Assembly (NCBI RefSeq): GCF_030704535.1
Contig: NC_081818.1
Span: 25,397,001-25,461,000, forward strand
Origin: Vitis vinifera
Taxonomy: Eukaryota > Streptophyta > Magnoliopsida > Vitales > Vitaceae
DNA length: 64,000 nt
Direction of reading: 5' to 3'
In this document: in pieces, positions 11,371 to 22,700 of the stretch
Layout: the number at the start of each line of letters is the position of its first letter
How positions within the stretch are numbered: position 1 is the first letter of the stretch
Program-made: the position numbers and the translations under genes
The notes under the pieces: generated by a model
Told to the model about the DNA's origin: nothing
Seen by the model: the letters and a program-made list of their open reading frames with translations, nothing else
The model's database searches: none

Positions 11371-12029
11371 TTCATAACCTTATTTCTTTTTGTAATTACT
11401 CTCATCCCTGTGCCAATGGGTATTCTTAATAAAAAAACGGAGTCTTGATCATCTTGTTGCTCTTTTCTTCTTTTACAACTTTTTTAACACTAGCAAAAGA
11501 CTTTTCATGACGTGAGTCCATCTAAAATTGTCTTATCAATCAAAATGTATGAGATTTTAACCAAAAGTGTCCAAAGCCCTTAAAGAAATTAAACTCCTTA
11601 ATTTGGAAATATATTTAACATTATGCGATGTCCTCATAACACCATCAAATATTTGGGAGAATTGTGTTTTGGGCCCATCTGGGCCCAAAAATTAACATTT
11701 GATCCATATATCATGTATATTTAAACCCAAGAACCAAACAAAGTATGAAAATTAAGATGAAGGATATTCTCTTTCATTAATCTCTAAAATACTCTTAACC
11801 CTTACATAGGCACAAATGAGTATGAATTTCAATTTTTTGTGTTTTTTTTTTCCCTTTTCTATTCCCTATTAAATATTACTCATTTCTAACTTTTTTTTTT
11901 CTTCCAATCTATATTTTTATTTTATGTCAAATAAAAAGCAATAATGTTTTTTTGTTTTTCATTTTTAAAGATATTGAATCTTTTTGCTCTTATTATAAAT
12001 AATGATAAAAATTTTGGGATTTTTCATCC

Positions 12030-12640
12030 AAATATTTTTTATCTTTTTGTATTTATCTTTTAGTTTAATTTTCATTTTTTATTTTAAATTTATATTACCC
12101 TTTCATTTATATTTTTCTCTTATTTTTTATATTTTCTACATTAATCATATTTTAAAATTTTTTTAAATTGACTATCACTTCACTTTATTATATATATATA
12201 TCCTTTTAGCTTTTTAATTTTTAATGTTTTTATTTTAAAAAATTTTAAAAGATAAATTTATTGAAAAAAATAACTAAAATATGAAATTCTAATATTATAT
12301 TAATATTTTTTCTTATCTAGATAGAATAAGGCAAAGTATTTTGACTTACAACAAGAAAATTGTCAATACAATTTTTTAGTTAAACTTTAAAAATGAAATT
12401 TCAAATAAAATAAATTATATAAAATTTTATCTGAAAGTGGTATTTAATTTTTTTTATTGACTTTCAAACTTATCTAATTTTTTACTTGAAAGGCAACAAA
12501 ACATGTTTAAAAAAAAAAAATAGTTTTTCATTTTTTTAAATAAATGAGTATAAATATATTAAAAGAATTAAAGATAATCTTAGTAAAAAAATTTGATAAA
12601 TATGATTATAATTTTAAATATGATTTTTTATTTCAAACTT
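12030..12640. repeat. Repeat segment shared with 24,060-24,620, direct orientation
   Basis: Common landmarks occur in the same order in both places: ACTATCACTTCACTTT, AATGTTTTTATTTTAAAA, TAAATTTATT-AAAAA, AAAACATGTTT, AAATAAATGA-TATAAATAT followed by ATTAAA-GAATT, and AAAATTTTGATAAAT or a close variant. The homology covers about 600 bp of AT-rich sequence and so is more than composition alone would give. It lies inside the MULE-like element here and inside the MADS intron there. Confidence 0.6.
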
Positions 12641-12874
12641 ATATTATTTCTTATATATATTAAATAATTTTTAAACACCTCATAAAATATTAGTATTATT
12701 TGTTTGTTCTAACTTGTAAATTAGGTATCATCAAATATTATATTTTTTTCAAATTTATAGAACATATAATAAATACTTTTTAAATACCTCATAAAAATTA
12801 TTAATTTTTTTTTTCTAACTTGCAAATTAGACACATGGTGTTTATCATTTCGAAAATAATGTAAACACTCACAT

Positions 12875-12875
12875 G

Positions 12876-12913
<38 letters not shown>
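12875..12913. repeat. (AT)n microsatellite
   Basis: A run of alternating A and T about 35 bp long. Other shorter AT microsatellites occur near 1,835, 19,783, 31,843, 35,193 and 58,546. Confidence 0.9.
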
Positions 12914-12915
<2 letters not shown>

Positions 12916-13479
12916 CAATAAGACAATATTTTCAATACTAATTTATCAACCTTCCAATAATTTTGAAAGTGTAAATAGGGTAATTGACCGAATTAAAGTC
13001 TTCGAAATATTCAAATCATTAAAATAAATATTTTCTTATTAAAGCAATTTTTTCAAAGTAATAAGATAAAAATCATGAAATCTTCAAAACTATAATTACA
13101 AAAAACATTTTTAATTTTAAAACTAATTTCATAATTTAAATTAATGGTTAAAAAAGATAAAAATGTTATAAAAATAATTTTTTGTTTATTTTTAATTCCA
13201 TTTAAATATGATTTTTTTAATCTCTATTGATAACAATGAAATTATGTTTATAAAGGTAAAATAGTAAAAATATATATTTCATTTAGTTTACTTATAATGA
13301 ACAATTCAAACATGATTATTTTAATTTTATTTCCTATATGTTAATTTTTGTCGCGAATGTCTTAATAACATAGTTTGGTAAAAAAAAGAAAAAAAAACTA
13401 TCAATAATCGTTTTAATGTCAAATTCAAGTTGTTTAAAAATTATACAAAACCTATTAGGAGCTTTATACACCCTTGTAC

Positions 13480-14165
13480 ACTTAGCACATTTCCCTTGTA
13501 CAGTTAGTGTAATACCCTTGTACAATGACATAAATTTTATATTTCTCATAAGTTATATGTTCATGTAGGTGTATTCATCATATTTTCAATGGTTTGGTTA
13601 AAAAAATGGTGGATGACTTATGATCAAATTTTTTTCCCCAAATATCATTATTGGGGAAAATATTAGAATTTTCATGTGAGAGTTAAATAAAATGCATGAC
13701 ATAGGCGTACAATCCTTTAGTAACAAGGAAAATAAAAAAGTGGTTTAGAATTGATTAAAATAATTCACAAAGGGTAATCTTGTACACATTTGTATAATTA
13801 GTATATTTCTCTTGTACAGTTAGTGTAATACCCTTATACAATGACACAAATTTCATATCCCTCCTAAATTATGTGTCCATGTCAATGTAGGAGTGTTTAA
13901 CCATATTTCCAATAGTTTAGTTGAGAAGATGGTGGATGACTTAATGTCAAATTTTTTTTCCCCAAATATAATTATTGAAGAAAGTATTGGATTTTCCATG
14001 CGGGAATTAAATAAAGTGCATGACATATATGCACAATTCGTGAGTGATAAGAAAAATAAATAAATGACTCATAATTTATTATAATCTTTCACAAATGGTA
14101 GCCTTTTATGCGCTTAGTATATTTTTCTTATACAGTTAGTGTAATACAATTGTATAATAAATGAA
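13480..14165. repeat. 316-bp tandem repeats inside the MULE-like element
   Basis: The word TACAGTTAGTGTAATAC occurs at about 13,499, 13,815 and 14,131, exactly 316 bp apart each time. It is preceded by CTTGTACAC-type words and followed by similar DNA (AATGG/ATAG-TTTGGTT-A, GGTGGATGACTTA, TTTTTTCCCCAAATAT, GCATGACATA). Two full units and the start of a third are visible, with perhaps 80-85% identity by eye. Confidence 0.8.
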
Positions 14166-15812
14166 TAAATAATTTTTTTCTTATAAAAAAAATAGTACTA
14201 AACAAGGTTTTCAATTTTCATTTTTAAAAATAGTTTTCATTTTTTAATTAAAGGTATTTTAAAAAAGAGACAATATAGAAAATAAAAATTGTTTTTAAAA
14301 ATAAAAAAATAAAAAATAAAAACTAGAAAAATATTTTAAAACCAAACTCAAATATAATCTATATAATTTTTAGTTACTTGTTTTCATCTAAAATAAGTAA
14401 ATATACATTTCAATCCTTTTATATAAGAAAAATTCAATCTCTACTATATATTGATATAATTCATTTCTAAAATTTATATGAAAACATTTTAGTTGAGTAC
14501 TTAAAATAAAAACTCTTCATCCATCTTCTTTATTTCTTTTTCTTTTTCTTATTTTAATAAATTTTCAATTAATTCAAATCATTAAAAAAAAATCCTTAAT
14601 AAACAAATTTGTAACATTTCATATAACTTATTATTAAAAATCATGTTAAAAAAGTTATTAAAATAAGGAATGAAGAAGATTAAAAAAATTAAATTAAATT
14701 TTTTATTTTATAATAGTAAAAAAAAAACTTTAAAATACTTTTTAGTAAAAAAAAAATTAAAATAGTGAATTTATTTATTTTAAATGGGATTTTAATCATT
14801 AAATTATTTATTTCTAAAATGTAAAAGATAAAAATAAATGTAAAAGATAATTTTTATTTATTTAAATTAATATTTTTTTAGAAAGTATTTTCCAAAATAG
14901 TCTTGAATCATTAATATAATTTTTTGTTTATTTATAATTTAAAAATAAAAAATAATGTTAAATTTTCAATTATTTATAAAAGAGTTTAAAAAAATAATGA
15001 AAAATCAAAAAATGGTTAAATAAGAAAGAATAGTGGCAAATAATAGAATAAAGACAAAAATAAGTTAAGAAAGTATTTTTGTCAATTATTATCTCATATC
15101 CTTATCATCAATTATGGGTGGTTGGAGGACCTTATGTTAATTATGAACCCTATATGGGTTGAAAACACAATTATCTCCAAATATTTTTTACAACACCATC
15201 AAATATTCTGACGTTTATGGTACCAATCCTAATGACTTTAGGACTTTAATCATTAACATTTGAATAATACTAATATCACATTCCTTATAAGTATCAAACT
15301 ATTCCTTATATGATTTTTTTTTCAATTTTAGAATAATTTTTTCCAATGTTTTATGGGCAAAATAATTATAATCTTTCTTTTTTTAATGCTATCATGGATT
15401 CTTAGAAAATTTGAAAAAAAATTAAATTAAATTTAAAATTAATAAATTATTTTTATATATTATTTTATCTTTATTGTATTTTAATTTTTTATATAAAAAT
15501 TAAATAATTTAAAAATACATCATTTCTAATTAATTTTATTATATTTGATTTTCCGTATATTTCACTTTTCCACAATTTGTCTCCTCCGGTATATTTTCTC
15601 TGTCCGAATTTTCTGTGACCCAACACAATGCCGTCTTAATCTTTTTCTCCTCCGCTGTACTTTCTGACCTGAATTTTCTCTGACCCGACTCAATGCCTCG
15701 AAGCGCGTGAAGAGATCGTCTTGGATTTCCATGGGCAGTAGCAGACTAGCAGGCTAGCAGCTACTAACAAAAGAGGAAAGGCGGTGACACAGAGACCAAA
15801 ATCATCACTGTC

Positions 15813-16106
15813 ATGCACAAAACCCAGGTATCCATGTCTGCCCACATCTTTGACTTAAAATTCATTAAAAAAAAATTAAAATAAAAATAAAATCGATATC
15901 TTCCCTGTTTCTAATATCTTGCATCTTTTGTTTTGTCTTTGCAGCTCCACCTTTATGAAGGTCACATGCATATCAAGAATCCAAAGCATCTCAGAAACTC
16001 AGTTCACCTCTCTGACATGGTTTTTGTCCGGTGGGAGCGTCAAATATCATTTGGAGTTAGCAAAATGGTACTCTACCTTAAGCAGCTACCCACCAAGAAT
16101 GTGTAA
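15813..16106 (+). CDS. Possible two-exon gene or gene fragment (58 aa if spliced)
   Basis: A short exon starting at ATG 15,813 (MHKTQ, to 15,827) ends at a GT donor (CAG/GTATCC). After a T-rich intron, TTTGCAG at 15,938-15,944 opens a 53-codon frame with LHLYEGHMHIKNPKHLRN and later SDMVFVRWERQISFGVSKM, stopping at 16,104-16,106. The peptide is rich in hydrophilic and aromatic residues and looks protein-like, but I do not recognise the family. A strong donor (GTAAGA at 16,103) overlaps the stop, so the frame may once have continued into a further exon. Upstream DNA (15,590-15,720) is GC-richer and contains two related CTCCTCCG-GTA/TAC-TTTTCT segments. It could be a real short gene, a captured fragment or chance. 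Confidence 0.3.
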
Positions 16107-16109
16107 GAA

Positions 16110-17500
16110 TGTCTCGTGAAATCTAAAAGCACAAGATCATAATATTTTACAGTTTACTAGGAAATTATAAAAAATAATATTAATATTTTAATAAATTTAC
16201 AAATTATATCTATATGTAAAAAATTCGTAGTAATAATAATAATAATAAATTGATAAATAATGACTAGTAATATCTGTTCTAAAGTTATTATTATAATGTT
16301 TTGAATTGATTTATTCTAAAGTTTCATAATAGTCGATATAATTTTTGAGTTTTAAATTATTAAGCTTTTTTAACAAAGTAAAGACATTAAATATCCCATG
16401 ATTTTAAGTCCATTTGTCTAATAATTATTATTATTTCTATTTAGAAATACGTATAATTTACAATATTAAAATATTAATATTTTTTAAAAAGAAATTATAA
16501 ACTATTATCATTTTTTTAACCAAAAAAATACATGATGGGAATTATAATTATCATGTACCAAATTTGTCATTGTATTATTTATTGAAATAATTGTTATCTA
16601 TTTATTATAATTTGATATTCATTTTAAAGTAGACAAAATTTGTGTGAATTTTTAATTATAAAGTAAAAACCATTAAAAATAAATAAATAATGAAACAAAA
16701 ACAATGAAGAAAGTGAGATGAGGTGAGTAGAAATTTTTTTGGGTATTCACTTTAATGGGAGAAATCTGAAATTTAAATAAATCGAAGGATGAGTTTAAAA
16801 TTTAAGGGTGACGCAATGAGACGAGAGAGTGGCAAAGAGGGGTGAGAACGTGATAAAAAGACGATTTGGATAACTGCTATTTTTGGACACTTTCGTTAAT
16901 TACTTTTTGGGCCCTTGGGAATAGTTATTCTGGATTTTGTGTCGGAACGCCCAAAAGAGAGGTACAGAAATGCAACAATTTCAAAGTTGGTGCTTAAAAC
17001 ATAATTCTTCTATTTCTTTTTTATCAAACAAGATAACTTTAATCGTCGGAGTGACAAGGCCAACAATTGGGATGCCTCAGATCGTCCCCACGTATTACGA
17101 TGTGACACTTACTATCTCCCTGTGCCATCGACGTCCCATTACATGCGCCAACTTTCTTCGTGGACCCTCCCCACCTCTTTCTTTCCTTTTTTTTAGAATA
17201 ATTTGTTTAATTGCAGGTCTTTTTCACTATTTTCATTTAAAAAATACATAATTTTACACATAAATGTTTGTTTAGATATATTTTCTATTTTTAAAATTAA
17301 AATATTTTATACAAAAAAATAGAAAATTATGTTATATTTTTAAATATTATTTTAAGAATTTTAAATTTTAAAATAGTAAAAAAATTTATACTTCAAAATT
17401 TTAAATAATTTTAAAAATTATTAATTTTTAATATAAACTTTTATATTTTTTATATTATTTAAAATTACTGTTATTTTCTAATTTTTAAAATAAAAAAACA
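16110..17500. other. AT-rich intergenic DNA with one GC-richer patch
   Basis: No gene is recognised. The 16,860-17,200 patch is richer in GC and contains an ORF (16,937-17,251) without family resemblance. The remainder is AT-rich with homopolymer runs. Confidence 0.45.
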
Positions 17501-17939
17501 CTAAATATATCACTCAAATACAAATGTGTTTGATAATATTTCTAGTCAAAATATTTTTAGTAGAAATGTTTTTAGAATAGTGTTTTTATAAGTAATTTTC
17601 CAATATTTTTCAAAATTTGAAAAGTGTTTTCTAAGATTTATCAAACTTTTAATTTTTTTTAAAAACGTTTTTTAGACTAAAAACATTTTTAAAAATTATC
17701 GTCAAACATATTTTAACATTTTTTTTGGGAAGTGTTTTTTAAAATGATTTTAAAAATAGAACTTGTTTTATGATATTTTGAGCACAAAAATATGTTTGAG
17801 AACTTGGGATGTTATTAACATATCTTTTATGTTTTAAAATATTTATTATGTGTAATACTTTATTTTTAATTATTTTCAAAAAGTATTATTTTTATTTTTA
17901 TTTTTATTTTGAACGACATAAAATTACTATTAAATGAAC

Positions 17940-18640
17940 TTTTAGAGTGCATTTAAAAATCATTTTAAAAATTATTTTTAACATTTATAACACTTGAATA
18001 ATGAAAATTTTCAAGTATTAAAAATATCAAAAGTATTTTCTATAATAATTACCAAATGGACTCTTATAATGCGTTTGAAAGTTATTATAAAAAACGTTTC
18101 TAGCATTTATAACATTTGAATGACAAAAATTTTCAAGTATAAAAAATATTAAAAGTGATTCATATAATAACTACCAAATCGGCTCTTAGTGTGTTTGAAT
18201 GATAAAAAATTTTAAGTGTTAAAAATATTAGAAGCGCTTCTTCAAATCATTATCCAACGGACTCTTTAAAAATGTGTTTAATAGTGATTTTGAGAAGTGT
18301 TTATAACATTTTTAATATTTGAAAATGAAAATTTTCAAGTGTTAAAAACATTAAAAACACTTCTCATAATTATTATCAAACACACTTTAAGTTTGGTAGT
18401 AATTATAAGAAACGTTTATAATATTTTTAATATTTGAATGATAAAAAAATTAAAGTGCTAGAAATGTTAGAAATATTTCTTAAAATTATTATCAAATAAG
18501 CTCTAAAAGTGTATTTGATAGTAATTTTAGGAAATGTTTCTATCATCTTTAATACTTAAAAGATAAAAATTTTCAAATGTTAAAAAAATTAGAAATATTT
18601 CCTAAAATTATTATCAATAAAAAGATTAGAAACACTTCGT
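17940..18640. repeat. Tandem array of imperfect palindromes, about 120-bp period
   Basis: The core GAAAATTTTCAAGT-TTAAAAA recurs at about 18,003, 18,126, 18,204, 18,327, 18,444 and 18,564, with most spacings 117-123 bp and one short unit of about 78 bp. Within a unit the left half (GAGAAGTGTTTATAAC...) and right half (...AAAAACACTTCTC) are inverted copies, so each unit folds into a hairpin of about 75 nt around the core. Between hairpins sits a phrase such as TTATTATCAAA-ACACT. Weaker copies reach back to about 17,520. Confidence 0.7.
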
Positions 18641-19586
18641 AAATTTGATGTCAAATATATTCTAATACATTTTTTAACAAGTGTTTTTGAAAAACATTGT
18701 TAACATATCTTTTATGTTTTTAAATATGTTTTAAACTATTTATCTAACGTAATGCTCTTGCATTATTTTATTTTTATTTTTATTTTTATTTTGAACCACA
18801 CAACTATTTTTCATTATTTTTTATTATCAAAAGTGTTTATTTTTATTTTTAAAATTTTGGAGGATAAAAAGTTATTTTACGAATCACTTACCCAATACAA
18901 CCTAAATTATTTTCATCCATATTATATGAAATTAGTTTTATAACCGTTATCTTTATTGATCACTTTAATAGCCAATGAAAATAGATGATATGCATATTTT
19001 TGGGACGGAAAACAACAATAAATGAGTGAAAAATGTAATTTCACACCCCCCCCCACCCAAAAAAAAGAAGTTTCAATACATTTTAAGAAATAAGCATTTT
19101 GAGAATAAAAAAAAATTAAGCATAACTTTTATTAATAAATTATTTTCAAAAATTTTAAAACCCATTTTTTTTTTATATATAAAAATTAAATAAATAAAAG
19201 TATATATTAATTTTTTAATGCTCATTTTTATAATTTAAATGCGTTTAAACTTCAAATTCAATAATGAAATAAAAAGGTAGGTACGTTAATTGAGGAAAAT
19301 ATCAACCACCCAATTTCGTCAATTCACTAGGACACGTCTGAAGGTGAGAATGGCCACCCAAAAGCAGCGTGCGGAAGTCACCTTTGCAGCAGGGCATCCA
19401 GTGGGGCCCAAAACGCATCGTTTCATAAAGCAAGCCGCGGTTCAATGAGAATATACACCCGGATATGCAACCCCTGCTTTCAAAGCTCGGTGGCGATGAA
19501 GCTCAGCCCCTTCCCGTAGAAAAAACCCTGAATCTCCTACATAACGGCCACAACCCACAAAATTTGTTTCTCCGTCCGAGAGAGAA
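18641..19586 (+). promoter_or_regulatory. Upstream region of the MADS-box gene
   Basis: AT-rich up to about 19,260, then GC-richer DNA (19,320-19,586) typical of a plant proximal promoter and leader. A weak TATA-like GAATATACA lies near 19,448. The leader ends GAGAGAGAAATGGGGAG at the start codon. A short C-run (about 19,047-19,055) and an A-run lie near 19,060. No unambiguous CArG box was found by eye. Confidence 0.4.
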
Positions 19587-19771
19587 ATGGGGAGAGGAAA
19601 GTTCCAGCTGAAACGAATCGAGAACAAGAACAATCGGCAGGTGACTTTCTCAAAGCGACGAAGCGGAATGATGAAGAAAGCTCACGAACTATCTATTCTA
19701 TGTGACGTTGATCTTGCTCTGATCATCTTCTCCGCCAGAGGCAGGCTTTACGAATTCTGTAGTGGCAATAG
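19587..19771 (+). CDS. FLC-like: MADS-box gene exon 1
   Basis: 185 nt from ATG to AG/GTACTC, ending in phase 2. It encodes the full MADS domain up to RLYEFCSGN; the next codon is completed by the C at 43,970. The 5' splice site is followed by an (AT)n tract, so the frame read into the intron soon stops. Confidence 0.88.
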
Positions 19772-22700
19772 GTACTCACTCCTATATATATATATATATA
19801 TCACTGACTTGTGCTTTTCTCTTAGAAGATGACTTTTGTTCAAATTAACCTCTGTTTTACGCCATCTGTGTTTGAGATTTCGGTCTCTTGCTTGGAGATG
19901 TTTTCTCCCAGCTTTGCTCTTCTCCTACATGGCGTTTCCTTACAATGATCTTCAAAGATCACAGTGATTCGTCAATCTTTCGTCCTGACAAAACGTGAAC
20001 CGCTTGCTCATGGATATGTTAAAGAGTATACAACTCTAACCTAGTTTAAGCACAGGTCCCTTGATGTCAGTTATGACCTACAATGGAGATGATCCTGTGC
20101 TGCCGGTCCTATGATTAGCTAATTGTATCCACAAGTTTTTTATGAGAAGCTGGCTTTTAGCTTCTCTTATAGCTCTCTAGGCTCAGATGTGTAGATTAGA
20201 CTTTTCAGACTCTGTAGTACATACTTATCTGTTAAAACTCTTTGGGCTCAAATATGGTACGCATGAATTGAGTGTGCATTTATGTCATCGTCCTTCTCGA
20301 TATATTATGTACCTTCTCCTTTATCTGCAGTTTGATTTTTCTTTCTCTTGAATGTAGTATTATTGTTTTTTATTTTAGTTTGCTATTTTTTTTTTTTTTT
20401 TTTTTTGTGGTAAGTTACTTAGGATGTTAGATACTTAGATTGAATTAAAATTATAATATGATATATTTTTAAATACAACAAATATCAAGAACTATTGCTC
20501 TAAACACACACGAAATATAAATGATAATGGTGGTCCTGATTCTTGTGGCACGTGTTCTGTGATGGTCAGGAAAGGATAAAATATTAAATTTAAATTTAAT
20601 TTTTTTTTAAAATGTATATATTTGGTTTATAAAACTAATAATAATAATAATAATAATGGTGGTGGTCCCAAATCTATCTTGTGACACATCTCATGTCATG
20701 TCATGGTTAGAGTCTTAGAGAAAGATGAAAACTTAAATTTAAAAGTTAACTAAATTATTTGTATTCTTGAAATCACAACAAAATTCACCTCCTTATCCAT
20801 GATTCTCTTTGATAGATTTTAAAAACCAAAAGAGAGAGAGAAAAAAAAAAGTGATAAAAGGGGGAAAAAAAAAAAAAAAGGAAAAAAATGTAGAAAAGTT
20901 CCCAATAAGAAAATTTTCATAAAAACGAAAAAAAAAAAGAAAAAAAAAAGGAAAAAAAGTAAGAAAAAGTCAAAATCAAGACTAGTTGTTCTTGATTAAT
21001 TCAATCAAGAGTAGAGATGACAATCTTTAAAACAAAATCAATGAGATCTAATTAAAACAAAATCAATATAGAGTAGAGATTGTAATCTTAAAAACAAAAT
21101 CAATGAGATTTGATTAAAACAAAATCAATATAGAGGAGTGTGCTCAAATTATTTTCTTTGTTATTTTCTTGTATTTTAATATCATCAAACATGTATTTGT
21201 GTGTACAATTTTTTGGCATATTGGATGAGACTCTTCTACCTCTCATGTCCTTCGACCAAAGTTCCTAATTTCACCATACACCAAGTTAACGGCTTCAAAG
21301 AACCAAGTTGCATACTTGTAGAAAGGGAATGGTAAAATTATCGCTACCTCATCATCACAAAATATTTCTATTAGTCCAATGACCCTATTGCAAAGCAAAT
21401 GCATTTACTTTGCCTCCAAACTAACATACATTGGTGCATGCTCATCCGTTAATACCTATAGAATAACACAGCAAATGTCAACCAATCATCACTCTAGCTT
21501 TTCTAAGGGCAAGAAAACAAATTTTTCTCTAGTTTCTCTAGGAGCAAGGAAACAAATTTCTCCTAACATAGGAAAATGTCCATTATCGTCAAATGTTTTA
21601 AGGGGTAAATCTCCTTGGTATTTCTAATGCAAACTTGAGCATAATGTCATAAACTTAGATATTTCCTAAGTTTATGTACAACACTTGGACAACTTAAGAT
21701 ATTTGAAGTTACTAAGTCAATATTCCCCGAACTTAGCTCACTAGACTAAGCAATGATACTTGACTTAAAAAAGAGACAAATAAAGGAAGCAATATTTGAA
21801 GAGTTTAGATCAATAGAAGTTTTTAATTACTTAAAGACACTTTACAATGCTTAGAAGTTTTCAAGTTTTTGGTGAATAATGAAAGTAACACTTGAAGAAT
21901 TTGAAAGAATTAAAGCTTTGATTATTAAAATACCCTTTACAATGCTTAGAAACTCTCAAGTGTTTGGTGGATAAAGGAAATAACACTTGAAAATTTTGGA
22001 AGAGTAGAAGCTTTGATTATTCAAAGACATTTTACATTATTTAGAAGCTCTTGTGCCTTAGCCAAATGGAGCCATTACCTATGAATTAATAAGTGTCAAG
22101 GAACTCTCTAGAACACTTGAAGGTTTCTCACAAATCTAGAATTCTTTAAAACCTACTACATGGAAGCTATGTACAAGAGTTATTAAACATTCTCTAGAAT
22201 TCTCTACACAACTTCATTATCTCTCATTCCCTTATAAAGATATGCAGATGATTCTAAGTCTCCCTAGAAGCTCCATATTCCTTTATAAGACTAAGTGAGA
22301 GAACATTTGAGTAAGGTGTGACATTTTTCTTACCCAATGCTACACACATCCTCATTGTTTCTTCTACTCAGAATCTCTCAATTTGCTCCTAAGCCTAAAT
22401 GATTTCTTCGCTTTTTAGTAGTTTGTTCCACTTAATTGAGTAGTCCATTGCAGGAGGTATCCCATGTCTCTTGATGACTAGGTTTGCAATGATGTTTTTG
22501 CTTTCTTATCCTCTGAGGTTTACCTTGCTTTTTGGTAGTCTCTTCGACTTAACTAAGTATTCCATTGCTAGAGGTACCTTATATCTCTTGTTAACTTGGT
22601 TTGTGATGATGTATTATGGTTCCCTATAGTATGAGGTTACAACGACTATAAACACCCTATTTGATATGCCCTTTTTAATATCTTGTAGCTTAGATCATCC

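Larger units (their letters stand above)
11656..15178. mobile_element. Non-autonomous MULE-like element with long terminal inverted repeats
   Basis: The left end GGAGAATTGTGTTTT (from 11,656) is the inverse of the right end AAAACACAATTATCTCC (to 15,178). Matching continues inward through ATTAACAT, a GATGAAGGATAT/GATGATAAGGATAT block and AAAATACT, giving inverted repeats of roughly 120-130 bp. Immediately outside are AAATATTTG on the left and AAATATTTT on the right, an apparent 9-bp target duplication. Long inverted repeats plus a 9-bp duplication are the hallmark of Mutator-like elements. The 3.3-kb interior is extremely AT-rich, has no transposase-like frame, and carries 316-bp tandem repeats. 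The element is therefore non-autonomous, and its age is moderate because the repeats have diverged. Confidence 0.65.

Noticed and set aside
11130..11448. Overlapping ORFs on both strands (Phe/Lys-rich)
   Set aside because: Generated by iterated CGAAATTTC/CGATTTTTTC words of the dispersed repeat; not protein-like.
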